Under the pieces are notes generated by a model that did no database searches, was not told the DNA's origin, and worked only from the letters and a program-made list of their open reading frames with translations. A DNA stretch of 35,054 nucleotides from NCBI RefSeq assembly GCF_023333585.1, contig NZ_JAIQZN010000076.1, positions 1 through 35,054 on the forward strand, in the 5' to 3' direction. Position numbers and translations under genes: made by a program. Each line of letters opens with the position of its first letter. Positions within the stretch are counted from its first letter, which is position 1. Shown here piece by piece: positions 24,214-31,634 of the stretch. Origin of the DNA: Argonema antarcticum A004/B2. Lineage in GTDB: Bacteria > Cyanobacteriota > Cyanobacteriia > Cyanobacteriales > Aerosakkonemataceae.

Positions 24214-25380
24214 ATGAAGCTGGCAGCACGAGTTAGTCAGGTAGCGCCTTCCCTAACGTTAGCGATCGCCGCCAAAGCCAAGGCGATGAAGGTGGTGGGA
24301 ATAGATGTGTGTAGTTTCAGCGCTGGTGAACCGGATTTCGATACACCAGAGCATATCAAAACTGCTGCCAAGCAGGCTCTGGATGAGGGTAAGACCAAGT
24401 ATGGCCCTTCCGCTGGGGAGCCAAAGTTGCGGGAGGCGATCGCGCACAAGCTGAAAACGCAAAATGGGCTCGGTTACACGGCTGATAACGTGATTGTCAC
24501 CAATGGTGGCAAGCATTCTTTATTCAACCTGATGCTGGCGCTGATCGAAGATGGGGCGGAAGTAATTATTCCAGCGCCCTATTGGCTGAGTTATCCAGAA
24601 ATGGTGAGGCTGGCAAGCGGTGTCCCAGTAATTGTTCCCACTGATGAGAAAAATAACTACAAAATTACGCCAGAGCAACTGCGTCAGGCGATAACGCCCA
24701 AAACCCGCTTATTTATCCTCAATTCTCCCTCTAATCCCACAGGCGCAGTTTATACACCGGATGAGATTAAGGCGCTTGGAGAGGTGGTCGTTGAGAAAGA
24801 TATTTTGGTTGTTTCTGACGAAATTTACGAGAAAATCATCTACGATGGGGCAAAACACCTCAGCATTGGCGCGGTTAGTCCAGCAGTTTTCGATCGCACG
24901 ATTATCAGCAGTGGTTTTGCCAAAGCTTATTCGATGACGGGTTGGCGAATCGGCTATTTGGCAGGCCCAATTGAGTTGATTAAAGCTGTGAGTACCATCC
25001 AGGGACACAGTACATCGAATGTCTGTACTTTTGCCCAGTATGGTGCGATCGCAGCTTTGTCAAGTCCGCAAGACTGTGTGGAAGAAATGCTCCAAGCTTT
25101 TGCCCAAAGGCGTCAGGTGATGTTAGAACGTCTTAACGCCATCCCTGGTTTAACTTGTCCCAAACCAGATGGTGCCTTTTACCTGTTTGTCAATATCACC
25201 CAAACTGGCATGACTTCTCTGGAATTTTGCGATGCACTGCTAGAATCTGAGCAAGTTGCGGCTATCCCCGGTATTGCTTTTGGTGCAGATGACTGTATCC
25301 GCTTATCTTACGCAACTGACATGACTTCCATTGAGAAGGGGATGGAACGGTTAGATAGGTTTGTGCGATCGCGTAGCTAA
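24214..25380 (+). CDS. Class I PLP aminotransferase (aspartate aminotransferase type)
   Basis: The 388-residue enzyme belongs to the Ib subgroup of class I aminotransferases, which includes bacterial aspartate and aspartate/prephenate aminotransferases. Visible landmarks are [11 protein letters not shown] (35-45), [52 protein letters not shown] (169-180), [12 protein letters not shown] with D202, and the Schiff-base lysine in [17 protein letters not shown] (K237). The expected reaction is transamination between aspartate and 2-oxoglutarate using PLP, linking nitrogen and carbon metabolism and possibly phenylalanine/tyrosine synthesis via prephenate. The gene stands alone and ends before a strong terminator at 25470. 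Confidence 0.93.
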   Translation: MKLAARVSQVAPSLTLAIAAKAKAMKVVGIDVCSFSAGEPDFDTPEHIKTAAKQALDEGKTKYGPSAGEPKLREAIAHKLKTQNGLGYTADNVIVTNGGKHSLFNLMLALIEDGAEVIIPAPYWLSYPEMVRLASGVPVIVPTDEKNNYKITPEQLRQAITPKTRLFILNSPSNPTGAVYTPDEIKALGEVVVEKDILVVSDEIYEKIIYDGAKHLSIGAVSPAVFDRTIISSGFAKAYSMTGWRIGYLAGPIELIKAVSTIQGHSTSNVCTFAQYGAIAALSSPQDCVEEMLQAFAQRRQVMLERLNAIPGLTCPKPDGAFYLFVNITQTGMTSLEFCDALLESEQVAAIPGIAFGADDCIRLSYATDMTSIEKGMERLDRFVRSRS

Positions 25381-25469
25381 GCTTTGGATCTTCAACCAAA
25401 GACACGCCGATGGATGCAGATAAATGAGGCGATTATCTACATCCATCCCATCCAAATCAAATCTTGACA

Positions 25470-25503
25470 GTGCGTTAGGCGTGCCTAACGCACTTTATTT
25501 TTA
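25470..25503 (+). terminator. Intrinsic terminator after the aminotransferase gene
   Basis: GTGCGTTAGGC (25470-25480) pairs perfectly with 25483-25493 around a 2-nt loop, followed by TTTATTTTT. Strong stem and T tract. Confidence 0.85.
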
Positions 25504-25610
25504 CAGTATTTTCTCACGATTTTATCAGTCTTTTCTCAGAATCAATTGTTAGGCTGGTCATCGATCATTACTTAAACGCTGATATCGGTTCCCGTAGCAT
25601 CGGTTGCCTA

Positions 25611-25715
25611 AAAATTTGCGTGCGTTTCATATCTGCGTCCATCTGCGTTCATCCGCCTTCATCTGCGGTAAAATTTAACCAATGATCGCAACAGACAATT
25701 TCTGGATCTCGCTTA
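25611..25715. repeat. Dispersed repeat with ATCTGCGTTC units (copy 2)
   Basis: About 100 bp matching the complement of 9948-10040, including the non-repetitive part that reads AACAGACAATTTCTGG here. Four 10-bp ATCTGCGTYC-type units are present. The two copies are in inverted orientation, about 15.6 kb apart. Confidence 0.85.
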
Positions 25716-25801
25716 TGTACTACCGATGCAACCGAACAAGATCTGATCGCAAAGGACGAATGATAACTGAAAACTAATAAATTACACGAGTTTAGTATTA
25801 A

Positions 25802-27256
25802 ATGAAATTTATCAAGATTCTATTGAAACAAACAAAGCAAATTTGGAAAAAGTTCGATCCATTCTCCTTGCGATCGCGCCTAACAATTGGGATTGCCGCA
25901 GTTTCAGCATTGGGTTTGGGTGTCGTCGCCATCTGGACTAGCTGGCAAATGGAGCAGCAGTTAATAGTTACACATCAGAAAAACATCGAGAATATTGCTA
26001 AACGATTTCCTCGCGATGTGCAACTCTACAGCGAGATGTTGCCAGTAGAAACTGGGTTGCAAAAAGCTATTAATAATCTGACAACTAAGGATATTTTATT
26101 GTGGGTGAAGTATGCTGATGGTACTGTGGCGGCTCAATCTCCTGATTTTTTGTTTGGCCCCGAAAGCGCTTTTGCTACCAAACTCATGTCCCTTGCAGAA
26201 ATGCCGCAGCAACCGGAAGTTTACGCACTGAATGGACGCTACTGGGTGCTATGCGGTGCCGTCTTAGAAGTGAAGGGTCAAATGCTGGGCAAAGTCTACA
26301 TCGCACGGGATATCACTCGCGATCGAGAGATGTTTTTAATAGTGATTCGCAACTTGTGGATTGCCAGTATTTTATCAATTTTAGGGATAACAGGTGCGAT
26401 CGCACTTTACATCCAGAAATCTCTTCAACCGTTGCTAAAGTTGAGTCAGCTAGCTGGAACTATTTCTCCTGATAATTTGAATAAGGTAAAGCTAGATCTA
26501 GATAAGGCCCCAAGCGAAGTCAAAGAATTAGCGCAAATGTGGGATATGATGTTGTCTCGTCTGTCTCAAGCATGGGAACAACAACGAGAATTTGTCGGCA
26601 ATGTTTCTCACGAATTACGGACACCCCTAACTATTGTTCACGGTTATTTGCAAAGTACGCTCAGGCGGGGCAACAATCTAACTGAAGCGCAGCGAGAAGC
26701 TTTAGAAATTGCAGCTTCGGAAGCAGAACGTACCATTAGATTATTGCAAGATTTATTAGATTTGGCAAGAGCAGATAGCGGTTATTTACATTTACATTTA
26801 GAACCGCTGATGTTGAACGATCTTGTGGCGGAAGTTGTGGGAATGGCAGAACAATTTAGTCATCGTGTGGTTATAAATGAAGCTCATACTAAATTGATAG
26901 AAGTGAAATCCGATCGAAATCGTCTCAAACAAGTCCTGCTTAACTTGATAGACAATGCGCTGAAATATTCCGACGGCGAAGCACCTGTGATCTTGAAATT
27001 AGATTGTCAGGACGATCGGGCCATTATTCAAGTGTGCGATCGAGGTTGCGGCATTTCTTTGCAACATCAAAGCCGCATTTTTGAGCGGTTTTATCGCATC
27101 GATGAAGCGAGGGCTCGTTCTACTGGTGGTACTGGTTTGGGGTTATCAATTGTGAAAACGCTGGTGGAGGGAATGGGGGGAAATGTCAAGGTCCGATCGA
27201 AACTAGGTGAAGGTAGCGTATTTACGGTTACTTTGCCTGCACAGTTATCAAAATGA
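25802..27256 (+). CDS. Two-component sensor histidine kinase
   Basis: The 484-residue protein has two membrane helices (about 27-47 and 181-203) enclosing a periplasmic sensor of roughly 130 residues, then a HAMP linker (204-256), a HisKA domain with phospho-acceptor H270 in FVGNVSHELRTPL, and a HATPase domain with the N-box NLIDNALKYS, G1 DRGCGIS and G2 GGTGLGLSIV. All kinase boxes are intact. No response-regulator gene is adjacent in the window, so the partner is elsewhere. The layout recalls cyanobacterial metal-sensing kinases such as ManS, but I cannot assign orthology. ATG 25802 has no strong Shine-Dalgarno sequence. Confidence 0.93.
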   Translation: MKFIKILLKQTKQIWKKFDPFSLRSRLTIGIAAVSALGLGVVAIWTSWQMEQQLIVTHQKNIENIAKRFPRDVQLYSEMLPVETGLQKAINNLTTKDILLWVKYADGTVAAQSPDFLFGPESAFATKLMSLAEMPQQPEVYALNGRYWVLCGAVLEVKGQMLGKVYIARDITRDREMFLIVIRNLWIASILSILGITGAIALYIQKSLQPLLKLSQLAGTISPDNLNKVKLDLDKAPSEVKELAQMWDMMLSRLSQAWEQQREFVGNVSHELRTPLTIVHGYLQSTLRRGNNLTEAQREALEIAASEAERTIRLLQDLLDLARADSGYLHLHLEPLMLNDLVAEVVGMAEQFSHRVVINEAHTKLIEVKSDRNRLKQVLLNLIDNALKYSDGEAPVILKLDCQDDRAIIQVCDRGCGISLQHQSRIFERFYRIDEARARSTGGTGLGLSIVKTLVEGMGGNVKVRSKLGEGSVFTVTLPAQLSK

Positions 27257-27307
27257 TAGCTAGAATAGTTGAAGGAGTTACTTAGCCTTTATCAAAATTA
27301 TGGTGTT

Positions 27308-28044
27308 ATGGCTTACAGTGATTTTACTTTAGATAGAGTGGTAAAAACTTTTGGCTTAACTATTTCTAGCAAAGTGGATCTATACTCTAGTGTACCGGAG
27401 TTGAAATGTAGCGACTTTTTAGCAGAGACAATTAGATATAGCCTGCCTTTTGCTCTTGGTAGCAACACGGAAAAGTCGCGTTCCGAAATGATTATATCAC
27501 CTATTTTATTAGAATTAATAAGGCAATTAAATTTTCAAGCCAGTTTATTTTCTGGGATAGACTTTAGTGTAGATGCAGAAAGAGGATTGAATGGAACTTG
27601 CGATTTTTTGATTAGCCGATTACCAGAATTTCTGATGCTCAAAGCGCCTGTCATTATTATTGTAGAAGCAAACAAAGAGAATATTAATGCTGGATTGGGG
27701 CAGTGTATAGCTGAAATGGTATACTTCGCACGGGCATAAATGGGCGAAGCATTCCGTAAATAATTTGTTGTTGAACCCAAAGATCTTTGACGGAATGCTT
27801 CGCCCCTACAGAGATAAAAAAAGCACGGTCTGTGACCGTGCTGAGTATAGCAGCGAGAATCTTTAATGAGCGCGAAGGCGAGAACATACCAGCAATTTAT
27901 GGGACTGTTACTACTGGAACAACTTGGAAATTTTTGAAACTGGAAGGGGAAGTAATCAATATTGACTTACCTGAATATTACTTAAATAATGTCAATAAAA
28001 TTCTGGGCATATTAGCGAGTGGGCTTAATGAGGTGGAGAAATAA
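27308..28044 (+). pseudogene. Conserved hypothetical gene interrupted by a MITE
   Basis: The first part (138 codons from ATG 27308, MAYSDFTLDRVVKTFGL to QCIAEMV) and the last part (AARIFNEREGENIPAIYG to the stop at 28044) read as one protein if 27722-27849 are removed: ATG GTA then joins GCA GCG AGA directly. The rebuilt protein is about 202 residues. It contains SRSEMIISPILLELIRQLNF and APVIIIVEANKENINAGLGQ, like a cyanobacterial family that I think has a restriction-endonuclease-like fold, judging from the E-x-N/K motif near VEANKEN. That assignment is inference. The insertion causes a stop after 5 further codons, so the gene is inactive. Confidence 0.85.
27722..27847. mobile_element. 126-bp MITE with TA target duplication
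   Basis: The ends are imperfect inverted repeats (TACTTCGCACGG at 27722-27733 and the complement TACTCAGCACGG at the right end; 10 of 12 match). TA flanks both sides (27720-27721 and 27848-27849), the target duplication of IS630/Tc1-mariner elements. Inside is a perfect 16-bp inverted repeat (GGGCGAAGCATTCCGT at 27742-27757 with 27790-27805) and a small hairpin GCACGGTC/GACCGTGC at the right end. There is no room for a transposase, so it is non-autonomous. Removing 128 bp restores the host frame. Confidence 0.85.
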
Positions 28045-28073
28045 AAGAAGTGGGTAAGCAAATCCTAAAATTG

Positions 28074-28101
28074 CTCTCTTGTGGGGAGGGGGCAAGGGGC
28101 A
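28074..28101. repeat. Short GGGGCAA heptamers
   Basis: Two to three GGGGCAA-type units follow the stop of the interrupted gene. Non-coding. Confidence 0.6.
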
Positions 28102-28169
28102 AGGCGTCCCGCCCGCCCATTGCATTGGTGCAAGATCTGAGATAGGAAAACCCAATATATCCTTTAACT

Positions 28170-28206
28170 ACTACTTGCCGTTTATCTCTAAAATGAGGCA
28201 ATAGTG
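28170..28206 (+). repeat. 37-bp repeat before a relic (copy 1)
   Basis: Matches 29360-29396 at 31 of 37 positions, with shared ACTACTTGCC and AAAATGAGGCAATA blocks. TTGCC and GGCAA form inverted half-sites 17 bp apart. It ends at the 5' edge of the nucleotidyltransferase relic. Confidence 0.8.
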
Positions 28207-28580
28207 AATTTTGTCAGCGTTGGCAGATTATTGAATTTGCTGTATTCGGTTCTGTTCTGAGGTCATATTTTCGTTCTGATAGTGATATTGATGTTTTAGT
28301 GACCTTTGCACCGTCAGCTAAACGAGGCTTGACTGAAACCCTACAAATGCAAGACGAATTGAAATCGATGTTTCATAGAAAAGTTGATTTTATTGTCAAG
28401 ACAGCTTTGGCTTCGCTGTTAGCCCGCCTGCGATTCAAATCGAAGGCTAATAGTGAAAGGGCATTAACATGGACTTGCGTAAGCGATCGCATTTGGATGA
28501 AGTTGAAGAAAATGCGATCGCTTCTGAATGCTAGGAACGTGGTACAATCGCTGAAACAAGCAATTTTCGTTAAAGATTAG
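28197..28580 (+). pseudogene. Relic of a MNT-type nucleotidyltransferase gene
   Basis: The open frame reads EFCQRWQIIEFAVFGSVLRS, then RSDSDIDVLVTFAPSAKRGL, MQDELKSMFHRKVDFIVKTA, the GSxLR...SDIDVLV signature of minimal nucleotidyltransferases (MntA-like antitoxins of HEPN-MNT pairs). No start codon lies between the in-frame stop at 28194-28196 and the conserved core, so about 20 N-terminal residues are missing. The 60 residues after VDFIVK do not resemble the family, so the 3' part has also been altered. No HepT toxin gene follows. It overlaps the end of the convergent Uma2 gene by 11 bp. Confidence 0.75.
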
Positions 28581-29301
28581 GCAAATTATTGGGATCGATA
28601 CCCTGAGATCTCAAATAAGCGATCAGCCTTTCTTTTTCCTGGCGTTCCTGTTCAATTTTTTCTATCGCCCAAGGTAACAAATTACCATCTTTATCCCACC
28701 ACCTTAACCAATACCCAGTTCTTCCTTCTTTTGTTCCTTGCCAAGTTCCTAAAAATAATCCCATTGTTTCAATCCAATGACGACCATTTTCATCAGGTTG
28801 CTTTAATTCATAGCGCTCATTTTCCAGTTGATAATATTCTAATAACCCGCCATCTGGATCGAATATGACGTAAATGGGAATTTGCAATATCTGTTCGTAG
28901 AAAAACCATTTTCCAGGTGGATAGGTGCGCTTAAAAGAATATTCGCTCCCATCTTTATCTGACAAAAATTCTATGACAATAGCTGGGACTTCCCCTTCTA
29001 AATTAGGTGTATAGCTTTGGCGTTCTGCTAAAATCTCTTTCACTGATGCTACATATACCCAATCTGGTGCTTTGGCGATAAATTGCCCGTTTATTGTGGC
29101 ACACAGAGCAAAGTTGGAGGCGATTAACATTTGTGGTTGAATAAAACCACTGATTTCTAAACTTTCCCGTAAAGCACCTGCTAAAAGTGGCTGTCCTGTA
29201 TTATCCACTGGTTCATCCTCTAACTGAAAATCATCGGGTAGAGCTTCCCAAGAAATGACCAATCCTGGAGGTGATTTGGTTTCGCTGAATAGGGTTGCCA
29301 T
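28570..29301 (-). CDS. Uma2 family nuclease-fold protein
   Basis: The 243-residue protein is a paralogue of the Uma2 protein at 22957. Shared segments include VISWEALPDDFQLEDEPVDN, IEPSMLI/IQPQMLI, FIAKAPDWVYVASV and AIVIEFLSDKDGSEYSFKR, plus KWFFYEQILQIPIYVIFDPD. The C-terminal coiled coil is reduced to EKIEQERQEKERLIAYLRSQ and ends GIDPNNL like its paralogue. It appears intact. ATG 29301 is well placed relative to the family N-terminus; the upstream region is shared with the TIR-GUN4 relic. The function of Uma2 proteins is unresolved. Confidence 0.88.
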   Translation of the reverse strand: MATLFSETKSPPGLVISWEALPDDFQLEDEPVDNTGQPLLAGALRESLEISGFIQPQMLIASNFALCATINGQFIAKAPDWVYVASVKEILAERQSYTPNLEGEVPAIVIEFLSDKDGSEYSFKRTYPPGKWFFYEQILQIPIYVIFDPDGGLLEYYQLENERYELKQPDENGRHWIETMGLFLGTWQGTKEGRTGYWLRWWDKDGNLLPWAIEKIEQERQEKERLIAYLRSQGIDPNNLPNL

Positions 29302-29359
29302 AAACGCTACGGTTGATTTATTTTGATTCTATCAAAGTTTCGGTGGTGAGGCGCTTAAG

Positions 29360-29396
29360 ACTACTTGCCATTTCTGTCCAAAATGAGGCAATATAG
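29360..29396 (+). repeat. 37-bp repeat before a relic (copy 2)
   Basis: Second copy of the ACTACTTGCC...AAAATGAGGCAATA sequence, again ending at the 5' edge of a truncated gene and containing an in-frame TGA (29384-29386) at the same place as copy 1. Confidence 0.8.
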
Positions 29397-29992
29397 GGAA
29401 AAATCCTAATATCGAATTTTTCTTTTGCTACTCTCCAAAAGATGAAGATCTGCTAGATGAACTAGAAAACCATCTTAGTCTGTACAGCAATGGACGCTTT
29501 GGCTTTAGTGTACAGAAACACATCTTACAACAAAAAAATTACGAAGACTTCATCAAAGACGTAGGATGGCGTGTGGATGAATCTTGGTTAGAGTACGAGA
29601 ATCTTAACTTCAACCTTGCGGCTCCAAAGGGATATTTTCCTTACTGTGGGTTGCATTTTTGGAAGGCTGTACCCCGGATAACTCCCTATCGCTGGAAACC
29701 TCCCATCTATCAGCCACCCAGAACTTACCGCTACCCTGTTAATTATCAGCAACAGCAGCGTCGGCTAGATCGGATCTTAAAGCCCCGCCCTTTTGATCTG
29801 CAGCCAACGAACCCCTACGGTCGAGGAGGTGGGGGTGAGTTGATTGTTCTTGGGGTTGTGGCAGCGGTGGCGGGTATAGCGTGGGCAGCGAACAAAGTGG
29901 ACGAGAAGTTTTTTCGAGAAGAGAGGCAGAGACAAAAGCAGGAAAATGAGATAAGGGAAAAGGTTGAGGGTCTTCTCTCTCGTCTAAACTAG
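29387..29992 (+). pseudogene. Relic of a TIR-GUN4 fusion gene
   Basis: One open frame reads IEFFFCYSPKDEDLLDELEN (the first strand and helix of a TIR domain), then passes directly into the second half of a GUN4 domain, YSNGRFGFSVQKHILQQ, DVGWRVDESWLEYENLNFNL and AAPKGYF. The tail is Pro/Tyr-rich with YRWKPPIYQPPRTYRYP and a hydrophobic helix ELIVLGVVAAVAGIAWA. Most of the TIR domain and the first half of GUN4 are missing, and no start codon exists between the stop at 29384 and the TIR start, so this is an internally deleted remnant. A GTG at 29573 could express the last 139 residues, but nothing supports that. Confidence 0.7.
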
Positions 29993-30058
29993 ATCGGATT
30001 TTTGTTGCGATCGCGTAGCGTGCCTAACTGCATATCGCGCATACTTGATATACCGGCA

Positions 30059-30394
30059 CTACGCCACCCCAAAACCCGTGTACTCCCTCACATAAGGCGC
30101 TTGAAAGCCTAGCACGATATCCTCCTTCGGCACCCCCATTGCCGTCAACTCATGAGCAATTCGCATCTCTGTTGTATTGTGCTGTACCCAAATCTTCCCA
30201 TTTTTAATATCCAAATGCAGCACGCAACCATGCACCCGACGATGCTTATCCCAACCGACATTCATCACTTGATAACGATCCTGTTGCGTATCAAAAACCG
30301 TTTGTGATTCGATCTCACCATTAGAGATCGGAGTCGCTACATATTCTGTCAATATCGCTTGAATTAATTGACGATATCGCTCGACTTTATCCAT
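30059..30394 (-). CDS. xisI: XisI family protein
   Basis: The 111-residue product matches XisI, first described as a control factor for fdxN-element excision in heterocystous cyanobacteria. Typical parts are MDKVERYRQLIQAILTEYV, VFDTQQDRYQVMNVGWD, VHGCVLHLDIKNGKIWVQHN and the closing EDIVLGFQAPYVREYTGFGVA. It is full length. Its start lies 31 bp inside the end of xisH, so translation is coupled. No fdxN element or xisF recombinase gene is in the window. Confidence 0.93.
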   Translation of the reverse strand: MDKVERYRQLIQAILTEYVATPISNGEIESQTVFDTQQDRYQVMNVGWDKHRRVHGCVLHLDIKNGKIWVQHNTTEMRIAHELTAMGVPKEDIVLGFQAPYVREYTGFGVA

Positions 30395-30798
30395 TGTACA
30401 ATTACCTCATTTATTGGATCGTAGACAATTCGATTAATTTGATAGCGTTCCACTGAAATTTGCAAAAATTCTCGCTGAAATAATGCTTCATGCACGGCAA
30501 TAGGAACCGCTAGATAGAGATTTCGATCGGATTGATTAAGTTCCAAGGCAAGTCGATAATTCAAAAACTGTCCTAGTGCTGCGTGATAATCTGTAATTGG
30601 GGAATCACCCAAAAATGTTTTGATTTCGACAGCAATTTTTTCCCCGGCTTTTTCTGCGGCGAGTAAGCGTTCTGCACCCAAGTCAATCTCAAACTTTGCT
30701 CCACCTGCTTCCAGCTTCAGAGGATCGTCGGTAATCAGCCAATCTTCCTTCTGAAGCGCCACTTTAACGGCTTGATGAAAGAGATCCCGCGCTGCCAT
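30364..30798 (-). CDS. xisH: XisH family protein (PD-(D/E)XK-like)
   Basis: The 144-residue product matches XisH, the partner of XisI: MAARDLFHQAVKVALQKEDW, FEIDLGAERLLAAEKAG, IAVEIKTFLGDSPITDYHAA and LGQFLNYRLALE. D39, E58 and K60 form an ID...VEIK pattern consistent with a restriction-endonuclease-like active site. That the enzyme cuts DNA is inference. ATG 30798 has AAAGGAAAAAAT upstream on the coding strand, a good ribosome site. The xisH-xisI pair is widespread in cyanobacteria outside any excision element. Confidence 0.93.
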   Translation of the reverse strand: MAARDLFHQAVKVALQKEDWLITDDPLKLEAGGAKFEIDLGAERLLAAEKAGEKIAVEIKTFLGDSPITDYHAALGQFLNYRLALELNQSDRNLYLAVPIAVHEALFQREFLQISVERYQINRIVYDPINEVIVQWIKSSDIVN

Positions 30799-31024
30799 TT
30801 TTTCCTTTCGTACCTTTCAAACAACTTTATATTTTTGATTTAGAGGGAACTGTCTAATTTTTTAATTACCACTTAATTTAATGTTACATTATATCTGCGA
30901 GTTTGTCAATCACATTTTGATAGATAGAGAGATGCGATATGCCTACGGCACGCGGCGTTTACTGTTGTGGGATTATTTTTTCTCTCAATTTGGTTTATTA
31001 ACCAAATTAATCATCTTATATTTA
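30799..31024. other. AT-rich non-coding stretch with a hairpin
   Basis: No gene supported between xisH and the membrane-protein gene. It contains AATTTGGTT/AACCAAATT (30987-31008, loop TATT), a perfect 9-bp hairpin 17 bp after the stop of the upstream minus-strand gene that may mark its transcript end. A short open frame here lacks coding features. Confidence 0.6.
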
Positions 31025-31447
31025 CTATAATAACTCAATCCCTTGCCCTCTATAGTAAAGTTGAGATCCCTCCAAATCTTCTTTGTTTAAAATTAGGGTT
31101 GTTTTATTATCTTTTAGGTGCAAACGATAACTTTGCACAAAGAAGCTGGTAACTTTTTCAATTCTGTCAATTGCCCTCCAAGGAATCAGCAGAGGTGGCG
31201 TTCCAATGTTAAATGGACGCATGATGCTCAAATAGATTCCTTCATGAGTTATGCCTATATTTAGCGCTCCTCTGTAGCGAATCCAACCCACATAACCCTG
31301 TCTCATGCGGCGAATGTTGTGTGGGGGTGGTTGGTTGGTTTTGTAGAGTTTGGCAAGGCTTAGCCAGCTTCTAGAAAATAGAAACCAAAAAATAATGGCG
31401 TTCACTACGATCAAAATAATAATCATCGGATCGGGAGGGTGATTCAT
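31025..31447 (-). CDS. Membrane-anchored protein with PH/GRAM-like domain
   Basis: The 140-residue product has one N-terminal membrane helix (about 8-25, MIIILIVVNAIIFWFLFS) followed by a cytoplasmic domain of beta-strand character: GWIRYRGALNIGITHEGIYL, PPLLIPWRAIDRIEKVTSFF and YRLHLKDNKTTLIL. This strand pattern, with an IPW segment, recalls the PH/GRAM-like domains found in small bacterial membrane proteins. I do not recognise a specific family. ATG 31447 lacks a clear Shine-Dalgarno sequence. Confidence 0.7.
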   Translation of the reverse strand: MNHPPDPMIIILIVVNAIIFWFLFSRSWLSLAKLYKTNQPPPHNIRRMRQGYVGWIRYRGALNIGITHEGIYLSIMRPFNIGTPPLLIPWRAIDRIEKVTSFFVQSYRLHLKDNKTTLILNKEDLEGSQLYYRGQGIELL

Positions 31448-31542
31448 AATTTTTAATTCTCAAAATATAAAATCAATACGGGAATGGCAGCCATTAACCT
31501 GTTCTCAGTTTGCCGGAAGTGGTATAAAAGTAGTACGTTACA

Positions 31543-31609
31543 AGGAAATCCGGTTTTTCTAAAAAACCGGGTTTCTCGGCTGAGGTTTCTCCAAGAAACC
31601 GGGTTTCAG
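31543..31609. repeat. Pair of AAACCGGGTTTC hairpins
   Basis: Two imperfect copies of the AAACCGGGTTTC palindrome lie head to tail before the acetyltransferase gene: AATCCGGTTTTT pairs with AAAAACCGGGTTTC at 31546-31576, and GAGGTTTCTCC / AAGAAACCGGGTTTC lies at 31582-31607. Same family as at 3613 and 22898. Confidence 0.8.
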
Positions 31610-31634
31610 AACTTACAATCTATGATTTAAGACT

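Larger units (their letters stand above)
25381..25801. other. Non-coding stretch with terminator and dispersed repeat
   Basis: No gene seen in 421 bp. It holds the aminotransferase terminator, the second copy of the dispersed repeat and, at its end, the leader of the histidine kinase gene. Confidence 0.65.

Noticed and set aside
27724-27844. 5-bp GTATA target duplication for the MITE
   Set aside because: Removing the element with this choice leaves a TAG in the host frame, while a TA duplication restores it.
29573-29992. Separate 139-residue gene starting at GTG
   Set aside because: The frame continues upstream through GUN4 and TIR sequence; the GTG is an internal codon with no ribosome site.
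19864-29992. Functional link between chlI and the GUN4 sequence
   Set aside because: They are 8 kb apart, and the GUN4 piece is a deleted relic of a TIR fusion, not the Mg-chelatase activator.
30967-31152. 61-codon plus-strand open frame
   Set aside because: It overlaps the 3' end of the membrane-protein gene on the other strand and includes a hairpin; no support.
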